DNA of 64,000 bases from Fibrobacteria bacterium (GTDB lineage Bacteria; Fibrobacterota; Fibrobacteria; UBA11236): assembly GCA_025360005.1 (NCBI GenBank), contig JANYDA010000036.1, positions 1-64,000 on the forward strand, in the 5' to 3' direction. Under the pieces are notes generated by a model that was not told the DNA's origin, ran no database searches, and saw nothing but the letters and a program-made list of their open reading frames with translations. Positions 19,069-27,551 of the stretch are shown here, in pieces. Made by a program: the position numbers and the translations under genes. Position 1 is the stretch's first letter. Each line of letters opens with the position of its first letter.

Positions 19069-19335
19069 CGCCATCCCGCCCCAAACGCCTTCGTCCACTT
19101 CGGCTAAGTAAGTAAAGGTAATGCTTCCCGGCGCGCTCCGCACGCCTCCGGCGGGAAATGGGCGCCCGCTTCCGCTATTGGGAAGGTTTCTCGCGGATTC
19201 GCGGCCTGAGAACGGCCTTCCCAAAAAACGCGGCATTGGGGTAACGGGAGGCGATCCAACGCACGCCATCCCGAACCCAAAATGAAAACCGTTGCCGGCA
19301 CCCGTTCCAAGCGCGGCGGCGTGTGAAAAGAACCG

Positions 19336-21633
19336 TTACAAATTAGACAAAAGTGAAATCCGGCCGCGCAGAAGCGTTCCATCCCGGCCGCGGAACTCAT
19401 ACGCATAGACCGGTTCCCGCAGACCTTGGGCCGTGGGCCGGGACCAACTCGCTGAACCCGCCTGGTAGCTGGAGCGGAAGGCGGCGCGCCCGCGTAGATC
19501 GAATACGGCGAGTTCGCCGGAAGCCAGGCGGCCATTGGGCATCATGGCGAAACCGTCCCGGCGCAGGGAGAAGCGCAAATCGTCGCGGGGCTGGGCCTGC
19601 GATACGGGGGCGTGGGGTGCGATGGACACGGCATCGTAAGCGGGGGTGCAAGGTTTGGCGGCGCTGGCGGCGATGCCCGCGCTGCCGAAGGCGCTAGTGG
19701 CGGATGAATCCACGTCCCGGTAGGTGTTCCATAGGGCGGTCAGGCCGGCCGGCTTGCCGCTGATTTCGGAAAGCGCCACCAAGGCCTGGAGCCGCACATG
19801 CCCGTGATCATCATTCACGGAGCAACGATCGCTGATTGCTTTGGCGGAAACCGAGGTGCGCGGCATCGCGCGAAGGGCATTGCGGCGCACGCCCACGGCG
19901 GGATGGAGCAAAAGCCGTGAGAGGATGGGGTTCCATTTGGCGGAATCGTTATCCAGCCTTCCCAGCCCGGAAAGCGTCCATAGCGCGTGCACCACCCGGG
20001 GATTGTTCCCAACATCGTCCACGGTCTTATCGTTGGCGAGGATATCCTCCAGCAGGGTTCCCAATTCGGGCGTATAGCCTTTGCCGATCAGCAAGCGCTG
20101 GGCGTGCAGCCGCCAGAGCAGATTGGGATTGCCGAATACCGCCACCAATTGCTGGGTGGTGGCGGAGGCGAGGTTCAGCACCGGCTCGGTCTTCTCGTCG
20201 GCCGGCGTTACGCGATAGACGCGGCTGCGCGTCTTGACGCGCAAGCTGTTCTCCCAGGCGCCGCCGGGACCGCGCGGATCGGCGGGATTGTGCAGGAAAA
20301 GGTAGTTGTACCAGTCGAGGATCCAGAGGGCGCCATCCGGTCCGGTGCGGGCGCGGATGGGAGCGACCCAGGCATCCTTGGACGCGAAGATGTTGGCGCG
20401 CTCGGGACCGGGCAGGCGGATCGATTTCCAGGTGCTTCCCGTAACATTTCCGTTACCGCTCTCCACCAGGCTGTCTTGGTTGCAAAGCTTGCTGGCCCCT
20501 TCGCAATTGAAAGCGAAGCGGTTCCAGTATTTCTTGGGGAACAGGCGGGAGGTATAGAAGTCCATGCCGGATACGGCCGTGGTCCCGGAGGTGAATTGCC
20601 CTTGCGGGTTCTTGCCCGTGGAGCCTTCCCACAGGTACCGATCGCCGGTGATGGGGTAGAATACATTGGCCGGATTTCCGGCGGGCGCTCCCGGCATGGC
20701 GGTGCGTATGTCGATGGCGTAAACCCCTTGGCGGGCTGCATGGTTGATATGCGGCGATCCGGTGGCGCCGGATTGGAAGAGCTGGCCGTCCTCCATCTGG
20801 CCGATGCCGTGCGCGTTGGCCGGCCCCTCGTCCCAGGATTGGAATTCCGTCTTGGCGTAGCCCAGCGCCGTATGGCGGAAACGCCACATGCGGCCATGAC
20901 TGCAATCGACGCCGCTGGCGGTGCAGCTGTTGTAGCCGCTATGCCCGTAGATCCAATTGTCCAGGCCGTACATCAAGCTGTTGATGCCGCCGTGGGTATC
21001 GAAGTTGGCGTTGGAACCCATGCCGGAGAAAAGGATCTGCGGCGTGCCCGCGGTATCGTTATGGTTGGGGAAGAAGACCAGGTACGGCACCATGCTCACC
21101 ACGATGCCGCCGTTCACCACTTCGATTCCCTGCGGCATGTTCAGGCCGTCCCGGAACACGGTAAGCTTGTCCATCACCTTGTCGCCGTCGGTGTCTTCCA
21201 GGATGATGATGCGATCGGTTCCGCCCACGAATTTCTGATCCGTGATGGAGCCGCTGGCGGGACGGATGATGTTGGGATAGCTCTTGGGTTCCACGCCCCA
21301 CAAGCGTCCCCGTTCATCGAAAGTGAAGTCCTGCAAATAGGCGATGGCCCCGGGGTTCTCTTCCGAGGCCCACAGCTCCGCCTTCAATCCGGGCGGCGTC
21401 ACGATGCAATTCACGGATTGCGCCGGAGTCATGGGATTCTGGATGGTGCTGAGCGGAAAATCCGTCAGGGGGTTGGGAACGATCCTGAATTGGTCCCAAT
21501 GATCGGTATCAGGGGCTTGATAACGGCCTATGGTGGAAACCGTGCAATCGCCCGTTTTCTGGATCGGCGTGGCGGCTTCGCTGAGACCGAACGCCACGGA
21601 TATGAAAATCGAAAATCTTACCAAACCACTCAT
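19336..21633 (-). CDS. Secreted membrane-bound-dehydrogenase-like propeller protein with HEAT-like region
   Basis: A 765-residue exported protein. Residues ~60-480 match the N-terminal propeller of the putative membrane-bound dehydrogenase family common in Planctomycetes and Verrucomicrobia (GLKAELWASEENPGAIAYL, RIIILEDTDGDKVMDKLTVF, GLNMPQGIEVV, TGPDGALWILDWYN). An alpha-helical HEAT-like part follows (~500-660). The CxxCH heme-binding domain often found after it is absent; instead the protein ends in a local C-terminal module (VFDLRGRAAFRS). Redox activity is therefore uncertain. The ATG at 21633 has GGAG five bases upstream. It is the first gene of a seven-gene minus-strand run. Confidence 0.75.
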   Translation of the reverse strand: MSGLVRFSIFISVAFGLSEAATPIQKTGDCTVSTIGRYQAPDTDHWDQFRIVPNPLTDFPLSTIQNPMTPAQSVNCIVTPPGLKAELWASEENPGAIAYLQDFTFDERGRLWGVEPKSYPNIIRPASGSITDQKFVGGTDRIIILEDTDGDKVMDKLTVFRDGLNMPQGIEVVNGGIVVSMVPYLVFFPNHNDTAGTPQILFSGMGSNANFDTHGGINSLMYGLDNWIYGHSGYNSCTASGVDCSHGRMWRFRHTALGYAKTEFQSWDEGPANAHGIGQMEDGQLFQSGATGSPHINHAARQGVYAIDIRTAMPGAPAGNPANVFYPITGDRYLWEGSTGKNPQGQFTSGTTAVSGMDFYTSRLFPKKYWNRFAFNCEGASKLCNQDSLVESGNGNVTGSTWKSIRLPGPERANIFASKDAWVAPIRARTGPDGALWILDWYNYLFLHNPADPRGPGGAWENSLRVKTRSRVYRVTPADEKTEPVLNLASATTQQLVAVFGNPNLLWRLHAQRLLIGKGYTPELGTLLEDILANDKTVDDVGNNPRVVHALWTLSGLGRLDNDSAKWNPILSRLLLHPAVGVRRNALRAMPRTSVSAKAISDRCSVNDDHGHVRLQALVALSEISGKPAGLTALWNTYRDVDSSATSAFGSAGIAASAAKPCTPAYDAVSIAPHAPVSQAQPRDDLRFSLRRDGFAMMPNGRLASGELAVFDLRGRAAFRSSYQAGSASWSRPTAQGLREPVYAYEFRGRDGTLLRGRISLLSNL

Positions 21634-21833
21634 TGTCACTCCGTGACTTGCAGCCTGGCCCCCCCTCGAACGTAAATAATCTAATCGGGAAATGGGTTTT
21701 CAGGGCCGCATTTTTTTGCTGGTACGAAAAAATTCCGGAGGGGAGTGAAAATCGGCCGGACCAAGGGTGCGCAAACAAGGTTGTCGAAGCGGATAATCCG
21801 GAGCGGGGAGCATGGACGCGATGGCAGCGGACG

Positions 21834-24800
21834 TCAAAACGTCCGGGCGCTGAGCCAGACATTCTCCGCGCCCACCAGACCGGCCAGGGAGGCGGTGAAG
21901 CCCTTCTCCGCGGAAACGCGCAGTTTCTCGCTCACCATGGCCATCTCCTGCTCCCCTTGGCAGTCCAAGTGAAGCACCAACTGGCACTTTCCCGCGTATT
22001 CGGAACATACGTTGTGGCAGAGCATTACGTCCGGTTCCAGCAAACCCACGGTTTTCAAACGCACATGGACGCTGCGCGTCAGCCGTTCGCGCGCTTCATG
22101 GAGGTTGATCACCTTCTGGGCGTTCAGCTTGAACATGGCCAGTTCTTCGTTGAAGGTGAGGTTGCCGCGGATGAGCACCATGGAATCGATCTCGACCAGG
22201 TGCCGCACCTCTTCGAACACGTCCGACCACAGCGTCACTTCCACCTTGCCTACGAAATCCTCCAGCTCGGCGAAGGCGAAGGTCTTGTTGTCCTTGGCGG
22301 AAAGCTTGGTCTTAAGGCGCGTGATAATGCCGCCCAGCACCACGGGCGCGCCTTGCGGGCCCCGGAAGCGCTCGCCCTCCTTCGGCCGTTCCTGCTTGGT
22401 CTCGCCGACCACCATGCGCAGGCTTTCGGGATCGAGGGGGCAGGTCCGGAAGCCGTTCAATTCGCTGCGGTACGGTTCCAGGGGATGGCCGGAAAGATAA
22501 AGGCCCAGCACCTCTTTTTCCTTTTCCAACATCTCGTTGTAAGGCCAGGGATCCACGCCCGGTAGCGGCGGTTCGCCCGTATCCAGCGAGGACCCGCCCG
22601 CGGAAGATCCGCTTTCGAACAAAGAGACCTGGCCCACGGAACGATCCTGTTGGAACGATTGCGCGTAAGCCAGCGCCGATTCCACGGCGGCGAATTGCTG
22701 CGCGCGGTTGCCGGGGATTTCGTTCGGCAAGGCGCCGCCCAATACCAGCGATTCCAGCGCGCGCCGATTGAGATATTGCGAGTCCACCCGCTTGCACAGA
22801 TCATAGAGGGAGGCGAAGGGGCCGTTCTTGTCGCGCTCCTCCACCATGCGTTCCACGGCCGAAAGGCCTACGTTCTTGATGCCGCCCAGGCCGTAGACGA
22901 TCTTGCCCTCCTTTTCCGTGTACTTGGCCAGGCTCAGGTTGATGTTGGGGAAGGTGACTTCTATCCCCATGGATTTACAATCGTTGAGGAGCACCACCAG
23001 CCGGGTGGTGTCATGCATTTCCGAGTTCATATTGGCAGCCATGAACTGGGCCGGATAATGCGCCTTGAGATAAGCGGTCTGGTAGGCGACCGTGGCGTAG
23101 GCGGCGGAATGCGATTTGTTGAAGGCATAGCTGGAGAAAGGCACCAACACTTCCCATATTTTCTCGGCCAGTTTGGGATCGTACCCGCGCTCCTTGGCGC
23201 CGCCCACGAACTTGGGCTTGAGGTCGTCCATCTTCTTCAGATCCTTCTTGGCCATGGCGCGCCGCAGCAAATCGGCGCCGCCCAGGGAAAAGCCGGAAAG
23301 CACCTGGGCTATCTGCATCACCTGTTCCTGGTACACGATGACCCCGTAGGTTTCCTTGAGGATGGGTTCCAGGTTCTTATGGTAGCAGTCCACCTTCTCG
23401 TGCCCGTTCTTGCGGGCGATATAGTCCGGGATGAATTCCATGGGGCCCGGCCGGTACAAGGCGTTCATGGCGATCAGATCTTCGATGACGGACGGTTTGA
23501 GCTTGCGCAGGTAATCCTGCATGCCGCTGGATTCGAACTGGAAGACGCCTACGGTGAGGCCCTTGCCCAGCATCTGGAAGGTCTTCGCGTCCGTTTCCGG
23601 GAGCTTGAGCGGGTCGATGTCCAGCCCCGTGGACACATTCACCTGGGCCAGGCAATCCTGGATCACGGAAAGGTTGCGCAGCCCCAGGAAGTCCATCTTC
23701 AGCAGTCCGATGTCCTCCGAGTACGTCTTGTCGTACTGGATCATCACCTGATCGGATCCGGGCTGCTTGAACAGCGGGGCATAGTTGACGATGGCCTTGG
23801 GCGCGATGATGACGGCGGCGGCGTGCATGCCGGCCTGGCGTACCAGGCCTTCCAGCTTGAGCGCGATCAGCTTGAGGCTTTCCAGGCCCGGTTCGCTCTC
23901 CATCTCTTTCTTGAGATCCGGCGACTCGCTGAGGGCCGTTTCCAGATCCGCGAAGGGATTGAAGGCGGGGAAGAGCTTGCAAATCTGGTTCAGGCGCTGG
24001 GCCTCGAAGCCCATCACGCGGCCCACGTCGCGGAGCACCATCTTGGCCTTCATGCGGCCATAGGTGACAATCTGGGCCACCGAATCCGTGCCGTACTTGT
24101 CCACCACGTACTGGATCACTTCCTGGCGGCCGTTGTCGGAGAAGTCCGTATCGATATCGGGCATGGACACGCGCTCGGGATTGAGGAAACGCTCGAACAG
24201 CAGGTTGTAGCGGATGGGATCCACGTCGGTGATGCCCACCGCGTAAGAAACGATGGAACCCACCGCGGATCCGCGGCCCGGCCCCACGGGAATGTCCCGG
24301 TCCCTGGCCGCGTTGCAGAAGTCCTGCACGATGAGCATGTAGCCGGCTACCTTCATCCGCCGCATCACTTCCAGCTCGAACTCCAGGCGCTCGTTGAGGG
24401 CCTTCACCCTGGGCGAGCCCGCCTGCGCGGGATCGGCCGCTTCCGGGTAGCGCTTGGCCATGCCTTCCCGCGAGAGATGCGCCAGGAAGGCGTCCGAATC
24501 CGCGAACTCCGGCGGGATGGGGAATTGGGGATGATGCAGCTTGCCGAACTCGATGGTGACGTTGCATTGCTCCGCGATGCGCACGGTGTTCTCGATGGCG
24601 CCCGGATAATCCCCGAAGAGCGCGGCCATTTCCGCGCCCGAGCGCAGGTAATACTGATCGGAGTTGAAGCGCGGGCGGTTGGCGTCCTTGAACTTGTGGC
24701 CGCCTTCTATGCAGAGCATCACCTCATGGGCTTCCGCATCCGGCCTTTCCAGGTAATGCACGTCGTTCACGGCCGCGAGCTTCCAGCCTTCGGCCTTGTG

Positions 24801-25394
24801 AAACTCAAGGAAGCGGCGGTTGACGGTTTCCTCGTCCGCCAGCCCGTGGGATTGCAGGCACAGGTAGACGTTCTCCTTGCCGAAGAAATCCGCGTATGCG
24901 GTCAACAGCTCCCGCGCCTTCTTCTCGTTGCCTTTCAGCAGGGAATACCCCAACTCGCCCTGATGGTTGGAGGTGAGGCAGATGAGCCCTTCCGTGCGGC
25001 CGCGCAGGGACTCGTGATCGATGCGGGGCTTTTGGAAGAATCCGTCCATGTACCCGTCCGAACAGATATGCATCAGGTTCTTGTAGCCCCCGTCCGTGGC
25101 GGCGATGAGGATAAGCTTGTGGTGGAGGGGCTGGTTGGGCGAATAGACCTGGTTCTGGCGCCGGTCCGGGGCCACGTAGAGATCGCAGCCTATCAACGCC
25201 TTGATGCCCGCTTTCTTGGCGTAGGTATGGAATTCCAGCATGCCGAACATGTTGCCGTGATCGGTAAGGGCGATGGCCGTTTGCTTGAGCTCCAACGCCT
25301 TCTTCACCAACCCGGAAATGCGGGCCGACGATTGCAGCATGGAATATTCGGAGTGGGCGTGGAGATGGACGAAGGGGACCGGGGTGGTTTCCAT
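21834..25394 (-). CDS. dnaE: DNA polymerase III alpha subunit
   Basis: A 1186-residue replicative polymerase. The PHP domain opens the protein (HLHAHSEYSML, ALTDHGNMFGMLEF). The PolIII catalytic core follows (GPGRGSAVGSIVSY; MPDIDTDFSD with two catalytic Asp residues; KMDFLGLRNLSVIQD; GPMEFIPDYIARK). The helix-hairpin-helix and OB-fold parts are towards the end (KTFAFAELEDFVGKVEVTLW). Length is normal for DnaE1. The ATG at 25394 lies four bases after the stop of the upstream gene; a TTG twelve bases earlier would overlap it. The tight spacing suggests an operon with the helicase-C_3/WYL-like gene. Confidence 0.96.
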   Translation of the reverse strand: METTPVPFVHLHAHSEYSMLQSSARISGLVKKALELKQTAIALTDHGNMFGMLEFHTYAKKAGIKALIGCDLYVAPDRRQNQVYSPNQPLHHKLILIAATDGGYKNLMHICSDGYMDGFFQKPRIDHESLRGRTEGLICLTSNHQGELGYSLLKGNEKKARELLTAYADFFGKENVYLCLQSHGLADEETVNRRFLEFHKAEGWKLAAVNDVHYLERPDAEAHEVMLCIEGGHKFKDANRPRFNSDQYYLRSGAEMAALFGDYPGAIENTVRIAEQCNVTIEFGKLHHPQFPIPPEFADSDAFLAHLSREGMAKRYPEAADPAQAGSPRVKALNERLEFELEVMRRMKVAGYMLIVQDFCNAARDRDIPVGPGRGSAVGSIVSYAVGITDVDPIRYNLLFERFLNPERVSMPDIDTDFSDNGRQEVIQYVVDKYGTDSVAQIVTYGRMKAKMVLRDVGRVMGFEAQRLNQICKLFPAFNPFADLETALSESPDLKKEMESEPGLESLKLIALKLEGLVRQAGMHAAAVIIAPKAIVNYAPLFKQPGSDQVMIQYDKTYSEDIGLLKMDFLGLRNLSVIQDCLAQVNVSTGLDIDPLKLPETDAKTFQMLGKGLTVGVFQFESSGMQDYLRKLKPSVIEDLIAMNALYRPGPMEFIPDYIARKNGHEKVDCYHKNLEPILKETYGVIVYQEQVMQIAQVLSGFSLGGADLLRRAMAKKDLKKMDDLKPKFVGGAKERGYDPKLAEKIWEVLVPFSSYAFNKSHSAAYATVAYQTAYLKAHYPAQFMAANMNSEMHDTTRLVVLLNDCKSMGIEVTFPNINLSLAKYTEKEGKIVYGLGGIKNVGLSAVERMVEERDKNGPFASLYDLCKRVDSQYLNRRALESLVLGGALPNEIPGNRAQQFAAVESALAYAQSFQQDRSVGQVSLFESGSSAGGSSLDTGEPPLPGVDPWPYNEMLEKEKEVLGLYLSGHPLEPYRSELNGFRTCPLDPESLRMVVGETKQERPKEGERFRGPQGAPVVLGGIITRLKTKLSAKDNKTFAFAELEDFVGKVEVTLWSDVFEEVRHLVEIDSMVLIRGNLTFNEELAMFKLNAQKVINLHEARERLTRSVHVRLKTVGLLEPDVMLCHNVCSEYAGKCQLVLHLDCQGEQEMAMVSEKLRVSAEKGFTASLAGLVGAENVWLSARTF

Positions 25395-25398
25395 GCGC

Positions 25399-27336
25399 CT
25401 ATTCAACGATCCTTAGCGCTTTGGCCTGTTCCAGCACGTACTCGTTGCGGTGCCCGGTATCGGCTTCTATGCCGATGAACTTGATGGGATCCTTATGCTT
25501 CAAAAGCAGCAAGGGCCTCAGCGAGATCCGCTTCATGGTCGGGGCCGCGTAGCTGAACTCGATCTTCTTCTCCGCCGCGATGGCCGATTCCAGGGTCTCG
25601 ATGCGTTCCTTCATCTCCTGCTCGCGGGAGGCCTGGCTGTTCTTGTCCTTGGGTTCCTGGGGCGGGGCGCGCAGGGAGCCGGGCGACTCGCGATAGGCGG
25701 GCGGGCCGATTTCCGGACGCGCCAATTCCCAGGCGGTGCCGGCCATGGAAAGGGAAACCGGAGCCAGTTCCAGGATGCGGCGCGAATCCTCCCCCGGCAC
25801 CAGGCCGAAATGCTGGAGCAGTTCCTTGACGCGCGCCTTGTTCTGGCGGATCAGGACGAATCCGTAAGCCGGGATCACTTCGGTCACCAGTTCCAGGAAC
25901 TGCGGAATCTCCTGCAGCTCGCGGAAGCGGATCGGATCGGAAACCTTAAGCAGTAGCGCGTCCATGAACAGGGTGGACGCGTAGGTGGAGGCCCATTCCA
26001 ACAGGGTTTGGCGCGCCGGTCCTTCAAAGCCGAGCCAGGTGAGCAGCTCCTGGAACTCTTCCACGCCCAAGCCCGCCTGCAGGCCTTGGATGACGGATTC
26101 CTTGCTGAAGCGGTAGCGCCCCATGAACTCGTCGTTGCTTTTCAGCCCCACCAATTCCAGGCGGTGCTGCCACCCGAGCGGGGAATCCAGCGGAACCAGG
26201 CTTTCCATGTTGGGCAGGCTGATGGGACGGGTGGGATGCCCGGTGTTACCCGTATCGGCGCTGTTACCCGGGCTGCCGGGGCTTCCGGACTCACGGGCGG
26301 CGATGCGGGTTGCCAGGAAAGCGATGGCGGCGCGGTCGGGGCGGACGAAGGCGATGCGGCCCTTGACCATGCCGAAGTCCGCCAGGCCCAGCAGCCACAG
26401 CTCCTGCAATGCCTTGGGCAGGTTTTCCCAGGTGAAGGACGCCTGGGGATCGTGGAAGCCTTTGCGTTGCGCTCCGGAATAGATCCACAGGATGTTCGCC
26501 CAGCCCGCTATCCGGCCGACGGCGGGTTCCGCGGGGAGGGTGGCCAGGGATTGGATGGTATGCGCCAGCCCGTGCACGCGCGCGGTCATCCACCACTCGA
26601 TGAGCCTGCGCCAGGCTTCCCGGCGCTCGCCGCGCAAGAGGGCCCGGCCCTCCGCGGACAAGTGCAGCAGGCCGTCTTCCTGCAAGACCAGGGACGCGCC
26701 CACGGAGAAATGGAGAAGCAGTTGCACTTCCTCGGCCGGCAGCGCCGTCGAAAGCCGCTCTCCGAAAGTGAAGCGCTGCGCCAGCTCTTGCGCGTCCTTG
26801 CGGTGCATTTCCCCGTTCTGGGTGATCTTGACGGAACCCAAGGCCACTTGGCACAGGAAATGGCACAAGTGCCCGCTCAGGAAATGCCGGAAAGAGATCC
26901 AGCTCGCCGTCTCGGCGCCCGCTCCGCCCAGCCATTGATCGGCGAGCACGGCGGGCAAAACCTCGTCCGCCATTTCCCGGAAGCCGTGGAAAGTGCGGGT
27001 CTTGTCGGCTTCGCGGGAAAAGATCAACAGTTCCTGCTCCAGCTTGCCCAACAACATCAGGGCCTGCGAAGGCGGAAAGTTTTCCAGGCTTCCCAACAAT
27101 TCGGCTTCGGCAGCGCCGCGTTCTTCGGACGCATATATCAAGGCGATCAAGTGTCGGCCCTGGGCATCGGCCGTTTTCAGGGATTGCGCGATACGCTCGG
27201 GACGGATGGCCCAGTCATAGACCATCTGGACTACCTTTGCGGCCTGCATCAGGCCTTCTCCAGGCTGATCGCGGCGATGCAGCTTGATGACAAAGGTTTT
27301 TGGGGCTGCCGTCAGGAATTCAAGGAGAGAATGCAA
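25399..27336 (-). CDS. Helicase-associated (XPB/Ssl2-like, Helicase_C_3) protein with WYL-like C-terminus
   Basis: A 645-residue predicted cytoplasmic protein. The N-terminal half resembles the helicase-C_3/XPB-associated winged-helix region found in bacterial proteins that lack the helicase motor (repeated ALQELWLLGLADF-type helices). Residues ~420-530 keep the pattern FQELLTWLGFEGPARQTLLEW and a segment near GFVLIRQNKARVKELLQHFGL. The last ~60 residues (IEFSYAAPTMKRISLRPLLLL and IGIEADTG) look like a WYL-type ligand or nucleic-acid-binding domain. No Walker A motif is visible. A Gly/Ser/Thr-rich linker sits around 353-370. The start is a TTG at 27336; an ATG at 27249 has a better ribosome-binding site (GGAGAAGG), but the codons before it look coding. 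Exact role is unknown; its position suggests replication or repair. Confidence 0.72.
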   Translation of the reverse strand: MHSLLEFLTAAPKTFVIKLHRRDQPGEGLMQAAKVVQMVYDWAIRPERIAQSLKTADAQGRHLIALIYASEERGAAEAELLGSLENFPPSQALMLLGKLEQELLIFSREADKTRTFHGFREMADEVLPAVLADQWLGGAGAETASWISFRHFLSGHLCHFLCQVALGSVKITQNGEMHRKDAQELAQRFTFGERLSTALPAEEVQLLLHFSVGASLVLQEDGLLHLSAEGRALLRGERREAWRRLIEWWMTARVHGLAHTIQSLATLPAEPAVGRIAGWANILWIYSGAQRKGFHDPQASFTWENLPKALQELWLLGLADFGMVKGRIAFVRPDRAAIAFLATRIAARESGSPGSPGNSADTGNTGHPTRPISLPNMESLVPLDSPLGWQHRLELVGLKSNDEFMGRYRFSKESVIQGLQAGLGVEEFQELLTWLGFEGPARQTLLEWASTYASTLFMDALLLKVSDPIRFRELQEIPQFLELVTEVIPAYGFVLIRQNKARVKELLQHFGLVPGEDSRRILELAPVSLSMAGTAWELARPEIGPPAYRESPGSLRAPPQEPKDKNSQASREQEMKERIETLESAIAAEKKIEFSYAAPTMKRISLRPLLLLKHKDPIKFIGIEADTGHRNEYVLEQAKALRIVE

Positions 27337-27551
27337 ATCCAGTCACCCGGTCGCTAAAAGTGGAAGAGGGTAAATATAACTCCAAACTTCCTGGTCAAAT
27401 TTTGCCTTCCCGTCAGGGGATGACCCGCCTGGGTCGGGAAAACCCATTATATTTTGATGTGATCATGATGAAATACCGGGGTCTTTGCCACCGGGCCCCT
27501 TGGCCCTGGAATTGCTTCCTGAAACGCCGGATACTTTTCCGGTAGAAAACG

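Noticed and set aside
19987-21675. 562-codon plus-strand frame opposite the membrane-dehydrogenase-like gene
   Set aside because: Low-complexity sequence without domain; antisense shadow.
22650-25478. 942-codon plus-strand frame opposite dnaE
   Set aside because: dnaE motifs on the minus strand are unambiguous, and the opposite frame shows no family.
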